Under the pieces are notes generated by a model. The model made no database searches. It saw nothing but the letters and a program-made list of their open reading frames with translations, and had not been told where the DNA came from. Shown piece by piece: positions 1-8,592 of a stretch of DNA of 64,000 nucleotides (the first letter of the stretch is position 1; each line of letters opens with the position of its first letter). The stretch lies in assembly GCF_004358345.1 (NCBI RefSeq), contig NZ_CP037952.1, positions 4,588,001-4,652,000 on the forward strand. The letters run 5' to 3'. The translations under genes and the position numbers were made by a program. This DNA is from Parashewanella spongiae (GTDB taxonomy: Bacteria; Pseudomonadota; Gammaproteobacteria; Enterobacterales; Shewanellaceae).

Positions 1-1164
1 TTCACCCACTGAATACGGAGGGAAATTATAGTGAAGCATGAAACGGTTTACACGCTCACCCATGATGCTGTCAATTTTCTGTGCATCACGTTCAGTACCG
101 AGCGTACAAGTCACAAGCGCCTGAGTTTCACCACGTGTAAATACTGCACTACCGTGAGTACGCGGTAATACACCTGCCAACACGTTCAACGCGCGGATCA
201 TGTCTGGTTCACGACCATCGATACGTGGTTCACCACGGATAATACGACCACGAACAATATTCTTTTCTAAGCTACTTAATAAGTCGTCAACGGTTCTTAA
301 ACAAACATCTGGGTTTGCTTCAAGTAATGCTTCTTTAGCCGCATTTTTAACTTCAGTTACGGCATCACGACGCTCATGCTTAGCAACGATGTTATAAGCT
401 TCGCCGATGCCATTTTCCGCTAAATCAGCAATTTTCGCTTTTAACTCTTCATCTACCGCTGGAGCTGTCCATTCCCACTCAGGAGTATTAACTTCAGCTT
501 TAAACTCTTTAATCGCATTAACGACAACTTGTTGCTGTTCATGACCATAAACTACAGCACCAAGCATGATTTCTTCAGCCAAAGCATCGGCTTCTGACTC
601 AACCATCAAAACTGCTGAATCAGTACCTGAAACAACAAGATCCAGCTGGCTGTCTGCCATTGAATCAACAAGTGGGTTAAGCGTGTATTCACCATTCACA
701 TAACCAACACGGGCTGCGCCTAATGGGCCATTAAATGGAATACCAGAAATAGAAAGCGCCGCAGATGTACCAATCATCGAAACAATGTCTGGCTCAATTT
801 GCGGATCAACAGAAACAACTGTGATGATTACTTGAACTTCGTTTTTAAAACCATTTGGAAACAATGGACGAATTGGACGGTCAATCAGACGTGCAATCAG
901 AGTTTCATCTTCACCAGGACGACCTTCTCGCTTGAAGAATCCACCTGGGATTTTGCCGGCAGCATACGTTTTTTCCTGATAGTTAACTGTCAAAGGAAAA
1001 AAGTCACGACCTGGCTCGGCTACTTTCTTTCCAACTACAGTAACCAACACTGTTGTGTCGCCCATACTTGCTAGTACAGCTGCGTCAGCTTGACGTGCAA
1101 TTACTCCGGTTTCCAGAGTGACGGTATGCTGACCGTATTCAAAACTCTTTACAATAGGATTCAC
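1..1164 (-). CDS. pnp: Polyribonucleotide nucleotidyltransferase (PNPase), N-terminal part
   Basis: The product is the 3'-5' phosphorolytic exoribonuclease of the RNA degradosome. About 388 N-terminal residues are present and the reading frame runs off the left edge, so the second RNase PH core is incomplete and the KH and S1 domains lie outside. The N-terminus ([20 protein letters not shown]) matches PNPase closely, and the last codons in the window read [12 protein letters not shown], part of the second RNase PH-like domain. The start is GTG at 1164, preceded by a purine-poor leader. In enterics and Shewanella pnp follows rpsO directly. Here about 5.1 kb with plus-strand genes and an intron remnant separate them, so pnp must have its own promoter or depend on long read-through. 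Confidence 0.95.
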   Translation of the reverse strand, partial: MNPIVKSFEYGQHTVTLETGVIARQADAAVLASMGDTTVLVTVVGKKVAEPGRDFFPLTVNYQEKTYAAGKIPGGFFKREGRPGEDETLIARLIDRPIRPLFPNGFKNEVQVIITVVSVDPQIEPDIVSMIGTSAALSISGIPFNGPLGAARVGYVNGEYTLNPLVDSMADSQLDLVVSGTDSAVLMVESEADALAEEIMLGAVVYGHEQQQVVVNAIKEFKAEVNTPEWEWTAPAVDEELKAKIADLAENGIGEAYNIVAKHERRDAVTEVKNAAKEALLEANPDVCLRTVDDLLSSLEKNIVRGRIIRGEPRIDGREPDMIRALNVLAGVLPRTHGSAVFTRGETQALVTCTLGTERDAQKIDSIMGERVNRFMLHYNFPPYSVGE

Positions 1165-1413
1165 TTGACCCATTCCTTAATTAATTTACCTTACATTTCG
1201 CGCGTTAGTATACTTTAACTCCACGGTACAGATAAAGCGCCTATACTGATCTGATACTAATAACATGAAAACTGATGCTCATATCTTAATTTAAAGCACC
1301 AAAATCATTTCAAATTGCTACATTTAGTTAACTGCTTTTCTAAATAATGTATTACTAAAGTTAACGATAAACCGATTGAATACCCAAACAAAGTAACAAG
1401 GAAGATACTTAGC

Positions 1414-3447
1414 TTGACTTCATTAACAGGGAAGCAAACTTATCTCGTCATGCTCACTGTGCTCTGTTTTGCAGCGTGCACTTTTGTCATTGAATTTATT
1501 TCGGCTATTAACACTGAAAAACAACATTTGACCTATCAACAAATACGTTTGATCCAAAGCCTTGAGCAATCTAGCATAAAGGCTCGTCCTGAAAAAAATT
1601 TGTTTTTAGCTGAAAAACTTTTAGATCAATCACTTAGTCTACCATGGATACAATCGGTTCAGATAGAGCTAAGCAATGGAGGAAAAATATTCAGTGCCAA
1701 TAAAACGCCCATCCCAACAACGAGTATAATTATTCAAACAATTAATTGGTTACTCAAGGACATTCAATCAAGCTCTCATTTACTCTATAAAAAAAACGCC
1801 CAGCAATTACCAAACAACGTGGTATCTCCCGAGCCTTTTGCAAGAATAACCTTAAACTATGACACTAATTTGATCAGTGCTCAGCTTTATCAACATTTAA
1901 AGTACACCTTCTTAATTTCACTCAGTGGAGCCATCGCTTTAACACTTATTTTATCTTATGTTTTCCACCGATTTTTAACTCTGCCAATAATTAAATTAAG
2001 TGAAGCGATTGACGCAATACACCCTGATTCACCAAAAGAAAGTTTACTCCCAAAGCTGCCTTTCCATGAAAAGAATGAGCTTGGATCTGTAATTTCTAAA
2101 TTCAATCAAATCTTAATTCAGTTTGATACCACTCAGCTAAAGCTCAGGAAATTAGCCACCAAAGACTCACTAACAGGATTACCAAACCGCACCCTTTTTT
2201 TAGAGTCTATTTCTTACGCCATACAGCGTGCCCGAAGTCAACGTCGTAGCTTTTCAATTTACTTCGTAGATATAGATAGATTCAAAAATGTAAATGATTC
2301 ATTAGGGCATGCGTTAGGAGACAGATACCTGACACGAATTGCGCGAGTTTTAAAAAGAGTCGTCGGTGAAAAAGGCACTGTCGCCAGATTAAGTGGCGAT
2401 GAATTTACAATTTTAGCTAATGAGGTTCAAACCCCCACACAAGCTGCAGAATTTGCTGAAAAACTCATAAAACAAATCAACAAACCATTACAACTGAACG
2501 AACACCAGCTTCACCCCAATGCTTCCATTGGTATATCAACATTCCCTGACGACGGTCATACACCAGAAGATCTCATTCGTCACGCAGATACCGCTATGTA
2601 TAGTGCCAAATCAACAGGCCTTGGAAAGTGGGCTTTCTTTAATACTAAAATGACGGATAAAGCTGTTGCAGCCTTAAAAATTGAAGCAGATTTGCACCAT
2701 GCACTTAACAAGGAGCAGCTTGAACTGCATTTTCAACCTAAAATTAACCTCATGACTGGTGACATCGTTGGTGTGGAAGCCTTAATGCGATGGCGCAACG
2801 GAGAAAAACTCATTTCTCCGGGTGTTTTTATTCCAATTGCCGAAGAGTCAGGGCTTATTGTTGCTATAGGACAATGGGTGATCAAACAAACCTGCATGAT
2901 TTTAGCTGAGTGGCGAAAAAATTATAACAATGTGCCGCCTATTGCCATCAATATAGCTTCAAAACAATTTGTTGATCCCAAGTTGGTCTCTCAAATTAAG
3001 CAGCAAGCATTAAGCCGACATGTACCATCACACTTAATTGAAATAGAAATTACCGAAAGCTCATTCATTAATGACATTCAATTCGCAATAGCACAAATTG
3101 AGCAATTGACCAGCGCTGGATTTAAAGTCGCTATCGACGACTTTGGCACTGGTTACTCTTCACTTTCTTATTTGAAACTGCTACCGATTAACACGCTTAA
3201 AATAGACAGAGCATTTATTGAAGGCTTACCTGAAAACGATGCCATTGCTTCCACAATTTTAATGCTGGGCAAGCAAATGAAACTAGATATTGTGGCGGAA
3301 GGTATTGATGAAAAAAAACAATTAAATTGGCTGAAAGAAAAGCAATGTCCTATCGGACAAGGATACCTCTTTAGCAAACCTTTGCCTAAGGAACAATTCG
3401 AGAAGCTGTATATGCAACCAAAGCAAGAGTCCATGAAGTTTATCTGA
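1414..3447 (+). CDS. Membrane-bound GGDEF-EAL protein (c-di-GMP turnover)
   Basis: This 677-residue protein starts at TTG behind an AAGGAAG site. It has transmembrane helices at about 10-30 and 163-185 bracketing a periplasmic sensor region, a HAMP-like linker (190-245), a GGDEF domain (about 248-405) and an EAL domain (about 420-670). The GGDEF signature reads SGDEF (327-331), a first-position variant, so cyclase activity is uncertain. The EAL domain keeps the EAL triad (455-457), the DDFGTGYSS loop and the downstream Lys, Glu and Gln-Gly positions, so phosphodiesterase activity is likely. It is convergent-free and divergent from pnp. The c-di-GMP riboswitch at 15.2 kb shows that this nucleotide is used as a signal in the organism. 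The substrate sensed is unknown. Confidence 0.9.
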   Translation: MTSLTGKQTYLVMLTVLCFAACTFVIEFISAINTEKQHLTYQQIRLIQSLEQSSIKARPEKNLFLAEKLLDQSLSLPWIQSVQIELSNGGKIFSANKTPIPTTSIIIQTINWLLKDIQSSSHLLYKKNAQQLPNNVVSPEPFARITLNYDTNLISAQLYQHLKYTFLISLSGAIALTLILSYVFHRFLTLPIIKLSEAIDAIHPDSPKESLLPKLPFHEKNELGSVISKFNQILIQFDTTQLKLRKLATKDSLTGLPNRTLFLESISYAIQRARSQRRSFSIYFVDIDRFKNVNDSLGHALGDRYLTRIARVLKRVVGEKGTVARLSGDEFTILANEVQTPTQAAEFAEKLIKQINKPLQLNEHQLHPNASIGISTFPDDGHTPEDLIRHADTAMYSAKSTGLGKWAFFNTKMTDKAVAALKIEADLHHALNKEQLELHFQPKINLMTGDIVGVEALMRWRNGEKLISPGVFIPIAEESGLIVAIGQWVIKQTCMILAEWRKNYNNVPPIAINIASKQFVDPKLVSQIKQQALSRHVPSHLIEIEITESSFINDIQFAIAQIEQLTSAGFKVAIDDFGTGYSSLSYLKLLPINTLKIDRAFIEGLPENDAIASTILMLGKQMKLDIVAEGIDEKKQLNWLKEKQCPIGQGYLFSKPLPKEQFEKLYMQPKQESMKFI

Positions 3448-3561
3448 CAAAAAATTTAAGATTACTAATAAGTTAACCTTCCTTCATAAACATTGAGCTC
3501 TGCCATTCCTTGCTTAATACTCAAAACAGACCTCCAACTAATTATTAAACAGGAGTCGATT

Positions 3562-4938
3562 ATGGCTACTGATAAAATCGATAATTACCAAGCGCAATAT
3601 AGCAACTTTCAATTACAAGAAGATGTTGCTGCGCATGTCTGGTCGAGTGCTTGCCCCTCAAGTGAAATTGTGATTAATAATACAAGATACCGACTGTCTC
3701 CTTCATACGAAGTTATAGAGGGTGAAGATTTTTATATTGAAAGTTCATCTTACACAGGCGGTAAGTGCAGCGGTGCCTATATCCCAACAGTACGCTCAGA
3801 AATTAGTTACTTTAAAGTCACTAAAATATATCCTGGTGAACGCCACTTTGAATTATTAGAAAAAGTAAAAGATCAATTCTTAACATTCTTTGGGCTCTCA
3901 GTATCCCAAAAAATTGAAAAAGCACTATTACGCGAAGGCTATAGACCAACTTGTGGAGCCACAAGTGCGTCTCTTGATAACATCCTAAGATCAAGTATCA
4001 CTCGTGATGCATTAGAAATGGACACAGATAGAGCGTTTACTCAACACAATAAAAGACAACCGAGACCATCAACCGAATTTGATATTCAAATCAACCCAAG
4101 TTTAAACGAAATGATCGCCTGTAATATACCGAAACGTCAGCTAGAGTTTAATCAACACGCCGCAACCCAAAAAGTCTCTAGTCTAAAAAGCTTACCAGCA
4201 GCTTCAGAGGAAGTTTCGACAATTTTCAAGAAAAGTAAAATTGCCTATCGGTGCCCCATTTCAGGTGAAAAACTCAATGCTGATAATGCCATCCATTTAA
4301 CAAGCGATGGCAAGACACTGTTACTTTCTCGCTCTGGATTTAGATTCATTATGATCCACGGAGATAAACTTAAACATCTCAATATAGGCTTATCAAGAAA
4401 GCAAATTTTAGGTTGCACACTTTCAAGTGTTACTGAAGCCCATTTCAAGCATCAAAGTACGTTAGTAAGATTAAAAGCAAAACTTGCAAAAAATCATTCG
4501 GTACGTTTTTACGGTAAAACATATAAAATCTACCAAGATCAAAAAAATGAACAGAAAAAAAACACAAAAATTGAAACTAAAAGAACAGATAGAGCATCTA
4601 AACCCATTATTACGACGCCCATAGAAATTGGCAGGGATTCTGAAACTGCTGCAGAAAAAGAGTTACCAAAAGTTATCCCATTTCCTACTGCATCCACTGA
4701 TAGCATTTTAGCAACAAGTACGAGCACAACTGGTGATTATTCAAGATCGCTTAAAAAAGTGAATTCAGATATTCCGGATAGTTTTACACCTTCAATTACA
4801 GAAACAATACCGACGTCTCTTGAAACTGATGAGTCTGACTCAGGCATTGAATGTTCATATGAAGAAAGTTCACCTCAGTTAAAACCACGCTCTTTGCCCA
4901 CTCCAGTGGCCAAGAATAAATTATACCAATTACAGTAA
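3562..4938 (+). CDS. Hypothetical protein, polar, disordered C-terminus
   Basis: A 458-residue protein of no family I recognise. I place the start at ATG 3562 because an AGGAG site lies 7 bases upstream; an in-frame start 69 bases earlier lacks one. There is no signal peptide or obvious membrane helix. Four Cys are scattered in the N-terminal half (a pair near the first 100 residues and a TCGATS segment). The last 120 residues are rich in Ser, Thr, Pro and Lys and look disordered, ending in an acidic stretch (DESDSGIECSYEESS). The final codons (LYQLQ, stop) lie inside a palindromic repeat, so the C-terminus was probably redefined by that element. An effector-like role is possible but unsupported. 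Confidence 0.6.
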   Translation: MATDKIDNYQAQYSNFQLQEDVAAHVWSSACPSSEIVINNTRYRLSPSYEVIEGEDFYIESSSYTGGKCSGAYIPTVRSEISYFKVTKIYPGERHFELLEKVKDQFLTFFGLSVSQKIEKALLREGYRPTCGATSASLDNILRSSITRDALEMDTDRAFTQHNKRQPRPSTEFDIQINPSLNEMIACNIPKRQLEFNQHAATQKVSSLKSLPAASEEVSTIFKKSKIAYRCPISGEKLNADNAIHLTSDGKTLLLSRSGFRFIMIHGDKLKHLNIGLSRKQILGCTLSSVTEAHFKHQSTLVRLKAKLAKNHSVRFYGKTYKIYQDQKNEQKKNTKIETKRTDRASKPIITTPIEIGRDSETAAEKELPKVIPFPTASTDSILATSTSTTGDYSRSLKKVNSDIPDSFTPSITETIPTSLETDESDSGIECSYEESSPQLKPRSLPTPVAKNKLYQLQ

Positions 4939-4944
4939 TTGGTT
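4922..4944. repeat. Solo palindromic E-type terminus
   Basis: The sequence ATACCAATTACAGTAATTGG is nearly self-complementary and matches the terminal inverted repeat of the 332-bp element at 18616-18947. It supplies the stop codon of the upstream gene and sits exactly where the group II intron ORF on the other strand breaks off. It looks like a footprint left by deletion. Confidence 0.6.
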
Positions 4945-4949
4945 TAACA

Positions 4950-5488
4950 CCGCTTTCAAGGAACTGTTTTATCAACCTTAAGATACTGCCATCTTTTACC
5001 CTTCTGCTTATGCTCGTTAAGATTAGCTCTTGGTCGAGTAAGTCAAAGCATTTGGATAAACCCATATCCACCACATGTTTTAAGTCATATTGACGGATAA
5101 ACATCGTGGCTTTGTTTATGGCATCATGGCCGCTTCTGTGTGGTTGATATCCATAGCTTGATGGATGGAACTGCTCTTCAAATATCGGACTTAGTATATC
5201 GTTTAGGCATTGTTGTACGATTCGGTCTCGAACTGTTGGTATCCCAAGCTTTCTCACTCCACCATCATCTTTCGGGATTTCTACCCGTTTGACGGCTGAA
5301 GGTCGGTATTGCTTGGTCTTGAGTTCGATAAGAAGTTTATCAAGTTCGTTACTCAGATTTGAGGCGAATTGCTCTAAGCTCTGCTCATCAATTCCAGCAG
5401 TGCCTTTGGCTCTCCACACTTTCTTAAATCCGTTGTACAGTGATTCTTTGTTAAGTAAGCGACCATACAAGCTGTAATAAACTCTCAT
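4950..5488 (-). pseudogene. ltrA: Truncated group II intron reverse transcriptase
   Basis: From the ATG at 5488 about 180 residues are RT-like: a GTAGIDEQSLEQF start, YRPSAVKRVEIPKDDGG, RKLGIPTVRDRIVQQ, SSYGYQPHRSGHDAI and VVDMGLSKCFD, the usual order of RT blocks 0-3. The open frame continues to 4796, but beyond about 4950 it is antisense to the neighbouring hypothetical gene and not RT. The YADD catalytic block and the maturase domain are lost, so it is inactive. It is clearly different from the complete intron RT at 55.5-56.7 kb, so two lineages have entered this region. Confidence 0.85.
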
Positions 5489-6240
5489 TGACCTCTCTGT
5501 GTGCGTTGTTTGGGTTCAGTGTCTTGTTTTCATCAGTTGGTGTATTTCACTCAGCCTCAAAGCCTTCTAGCCCTTGGCAATTTACTTTGATATGACTGAA
5601 TTACTCCCGTATACGGCTTCGGTCTCCAGAGTCATTATTCCTAATGCCTCCAGTCGGAAATGCCTCACTCATCTTTTTTTTTGTGATTTTCTGTATCTGT
5701 GAAAAAAAAATCCTGTCCATCACAAACTTAAATTAAGCTTCACCCCTTCGCCAACATCAAGGCTTTTGGCTTTTGGCTTTTGGCTGTTGATGTCGCCAAT
5801 AAACTACGTCATTGGTCAATCCAGTTTTGCCCTCCACACCATTACTGGCTTTCATCGGCTGGATTTTACTCACTACTACGGGCTCATCGGCCACCTCGCA
5901 CCAACTTCTACCTTGAGTTTCCTCTTGTATAAAAGCTTCTGGACTATCCCAGATAAGGTGTCAGGCTTCCCCAGTTACTGCACTCGCTCCCTGTTAGAAA
6001 TCCCACCCTCAAGCACATGATAGAGCTGACTGAGTATATGGCGTTGCGCTATTTCGCACGCTTACCTCTCTATTATGCCGAATCAGGTTCGCTTTCGCTG
6101 TGTACCTCTAACTTCCTATGGCTTCCTTCAGACCTTGCCGTTAGCCAACAACGCCCTTGCCATTCGGATTATCTTCCCCTCAGTCGGGTGATACAGGCTT
6201 CTTTCTGCCTGTCAGGTTTGCCAGCTTCGCTGGGCAAACA
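4950..6240 (-). mobile_element. Group II intron remnant, 3' truncated
   Basis: The minus strand holds the 5' RNA half of a group II intron (about 6240 down to 5489, GC-rich and structured, with segments such as CACCCGACTGAGGGGAAG typical of domain I), followed by the start of its reverse transcriptase. The intron begins just after the rpsO terminator T-run, as expected for introns that target terminator hairpins (group IIC-like). Everything downstream of the first half of the RT, including maturase and domains V-VI, is missing at about 4950. Two plus-strand open frames here (5766-6256) are shadows of the folded RNA. Confidence 0.8.
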
Positions 6241-6268
6241 AAAAAAGAGGCTTTAAGCCTCTTTTTTA
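6241..6268 (-). terminator. rpsO rho-independent terminator
   Basis: A GAGGC/GCCTC hairpin with a short loop is flanked by A6 and T6 runs, so it could work in both directions. It lies 36 bases past the rpsO stop and directly before the group II intron remnant. Confidence 0.9.
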
Positions 6269-6303
6269 AATTCAAAATTCAGTTACAGCATTAATCTGTT
6301 AGA

Positions 6304-6573
6304 TTAACGACGTAGACCTAGTTTTTGAATTAGAGCAGTGTAACGTGCTACGTCTGTGCGCTTCAAGTAAGCAGTAAGCTTACGACGAGCGTTAACCATA
6401 CGTAACAAACCACGACGAGAGTGGTGATCGTGAATGTGTTGCTTGAAATGACCTTGTAAATGGTTGATTTGAGCCGTCAACAACGCAACTTGAACTTCAG
6501 TTGAACCAGTATCATTTTCGAAACGAGCATGCTCTGCTACGATTTTTGCTTTCGCTTCAGCACTTAGTGACAT
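6304..6573 (-). CDS. rpsO: 30S ribosomal protein S15
   Basis: This 89-residue protein matches S15 from end to end ([10 protein letters not shown] start, [50 protein letters not shown] end). S15 binds the central domain of 16S rRNA and nucleates assembly of the platform. The start is ATG 6573, 9 bases after a GGAG site; an upstream ATG four codons earlier would overlap that site and is rejected. It lies 86 bases after truB in the same direction and ends in a strong terminator, closing the rimP-rpsO transcript. Confidence 0.97.
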   Translation of the reverse strand: MSLSAEAKAKIVAEHARFENDTGSTEVQVALLTAQINHLQGHFKQHIHDHHSRRGLLRMVNARRKLTAYLKRTDVARYTALIQKLGLRR

Positions 6574-6659
6574 GAATATCTCCAAATATATATAAAATAA
6601 CTTTAGCCAATCACTAACTCAGCTAAAGAGAAGGCGCGGATTATAACGATAATTAATAA

Positions 6660-7595
6660 CTATGGCAAGACAATCAAACGCTTTGGTGCCAATAATCCAT
6701 CATCATTCATTTCCCCAACACCAACAAACATTCGGCTTTCACCAATGGTAATTCTCACTAACTGATCTGGCTGTAAACCCGGCGCTTGCAACGCTTGCCC
6801 TTGCATCACATACACCAATAATGATTCTGGCAAGTTAATTTCAGGGTAACAGGCTACAGCGCTATCCATAGGCAGCAAAACCTTATCTAGCTCAGCATAC
6901 TTATCTTTGTCAGCAGCTATGGCTTCATCTGCAATAGCTTCCAGCTCTTCCATGGTAACAATTCGTTCAAACGGATAATCTGCAACTTGAATGCGTCTGA
7001 GCATTGAAACGTGTGCTCCGCAACCCAGTAACTCACCTAAGTCATCAACAATTGTTCGAATATAGGTCCCTTTAGAGCAATGCACATCAAGTGTCAGCTC
7101 ATCATCTTCTAATGAAATAAAATTCAACTCATAAACCGTGATAGGTCTAGCTTCACGAGGGACTGTGATACCTTCTCGGGCATATTTATATAAAGGTTGA
7201 CCTTGATACTTGAGCGCCGAAAACATAGAAGGCACTTGCATAATATCACCACGGAAACTATCAAGCGCTTCGTCAAGCTGAGTTTGTGAAAAATCAATAG
7301 GGCGAGTGTTGACTACTTCACCGTCTGAATCGCTTGTGTCGGTGCGAACGCCAAGTTTTGCGATAACCGTATAGCGCTTATCAGAGTCAAGCAGGTGCTG
7401 GGAAAACTTTGTAGCTTCACCTAAACACACAGGTAACATTCCAGTTGCGAGTGGATCGAGTGCACCTGTATGGCCCGCTTTATTGGCATTAAACAAACGC
7501 TTTACTCTTTGGAGAGCAAAGTTGGAGCTGATACCGGTACTCTTATCAAGTAGCACAATACCGTTAACACGGCGCCCTTTAGAACGACGAGCCAT
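6660..7595 (-). CDS. truB: tRNA pseudouridine(55) synthase TruB
   Basis: The 311-residue protein converts U55 of the tRNA T-loop to pseudouridine. It has the N-terminal [21 protein letters not shown] block, the catalytic [20 protein letters not shown] motif (catalytic Asp in GALDP), YKYARxG and the [21 protein letters not shown] segment, followed by a C-terminal PUA-like domain. Its ATG overlaps the rbfA stop codon by one base (TAATG), indicating translational coupling in the nusA-infB operon. Confidence 0.97.
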   Translation of the reverse strand: MARRSKGRRVNGIVLLDKSTGISSNFALQRVKRLFNANKAGHTGALDPLATGMLPVCLGEATKFSQHLLDSDKRYTVIAKLGVRTDTSDSDGEVVNTRPIDFSQTQLDEALDSFRGDIMQVPSMFSALKYQGQPLYKYAREGITVPREARPITVYELNFISLEDDELTLDVHCSKGTYIRTIVDDLGELLGCGAHVSMLRRIQVADYPFERIVTMEELEAIADEAIAADKDKYAELDKVLLPMDSAVACYPEINLPESLLVYVMQGQALQAPGLQPDQLVRITIGESRMFVGVGEMNDDGLLAPKRLIVLP

Positions 7596-8020
7596 TAAGA
7601 TTGCTCCTCAGAAGAGTTACTTTCAGCATCTAGGCATTTATCACTTGAAGCTGTAGATTTTGCTTCGTCTTCACTTACAATCTTTGTCACCAAATTCGAC
7701 ATGCGCATACCTTCAACCAGTGAGCTATCATAAACAAACTTAAGTTGCGGCATAATGCGTAACTTCATCCGCCCTGCGATCAGAGTACGTATGTATCCTG
7801 AAGCACCAGATAAAGCTTCTAATTTGCTTTCTACCTGAGACTCATCTTCATCGAAGAAAGTGACAAACACACGTGCAAAACTTAAATCACGCGATACTTC
7901 AACCTCGTTCACGGTAACCATACCTACCCGAGGATCTTTAATCTCGCGTTGTATTACCATCGCTAACTCTTGTTGGAGTTGCTGACCAATACGACGAGTA
8001 CGACTGAATTCTTTAGCCAT
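7595..8020 (-). CDS. rbfA: 30S ribosome-binding factor RbfA
   Basis: This 141-residue protein acts in late 16S rRNA maturation and cold adaptation. The KH-like core is intact ([62 protein letters not shown]), followed by a short acidic tail rich in Ser and Glu. It overlaps truB by one base. A 570-base gap containing a B element separates it from infB, which is unusual because these genes normally lie close together. Confidence 0.96.
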   Translation of the reverse strand: MAKEFSRTRRIGQQLQQELAMVIQREIKDPRVGMVTVNEVEVSRDLSFARVFVTFFDEDESQVESKLEALSGASGYIRTLIAGRMKLRIMPQLKFVYDSSLVEGMRMSNLVTKIVSEDEAKSTASSDKCLDAESNSSEEQS

Positions 8021-8264
8021 AGTTTTATACCAATTTGTTTTAATTGATGCGTGTTCTTATGAACAAGTGCTTGCAGAGTAAGGATGGAAGGTGATGACTT
8101 ATGTCAGATAAATCAAAACTGGTTAACCTGGTCTGGACAATTTTAACTTGAAGCAAGATACGCTCAAGGCAATTTTTACTTAAGATAAAGTGTATCGCAC
8201 TTTGTGAAATATAATTCCACTTAAGCATCTATGTATGAGCGTAATTTCAATATATTCCATTTAA

Positions 8265-8526
8265 CCTAAATAAATCGGTTGAACGCACAATTTAACTTTA
8301 ATCTATTGAAGTTAAATACAAAATTAAACACCCCTAATTCACCGATTATGTGAGTGCTGAACATTCATATACTTGCCAAAATCACCGCTAGCTGCGTTAT
8401 AAATTTTGCAAGTAGAAACGAAGTAACGACAGTTTTGTATGTCGGTAACCACTACTTGCTGCTATTCATGCCTTGCTATCAGTAACTTTTCTGCGTATAT
8501 GAACGATCCAAACCGATTTATCTAGG
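8265..8526. repeat. B-family miniature element (262 bp)
   Basis: Ends CCTAAATAAATCGGTT and AACCGATTTATCTAGG are near-perfect inverted repeats, flanked on both sides by the 5-bp duplication TTTAA. It has no coding capacity. A central hairpin (GCAAGTAG/CTACTTGC) carries the shared module at 8415-8449. It sits between infB and rbfA, inside a normally tight operon. Similar copies lie at 28785 and 45291. Confidence 0.85.
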
Positions 8527-8560
8527 TTTAAACACATTGAAATTACGCCCGTGTAAATAT

Positions 8561-8584
8561 TAAGGGCGGCTATCGCCGCCCTTA
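8561..8584 (-). terminator. Hairpin downstream of infB
   Basis: TAAGGGCGGC and GCCGCCCTTA form a 10-bp perfect stem with a TATC loop, 9 bases past the infB stop. The following T-run is weak, so it may be an attenuator or RNA-stability element rather than a full terminator before rbfA. Confidence 0.6.
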
Positions 8585-8592
8585 ATCATCAA

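Noticed and set aside
4796-4949. C-terminal part of the open frame continuing from the truncated RT
   Set aside because: It is read through the palindrome into the antisense of the neighbouring gene and has no RT similarity.
5766-6256. Two plus-strand open frames in the first intron
   Set aside because: They lie opposite the structured 5' intron RNA. Such frames are often annotated but are not protein genes.
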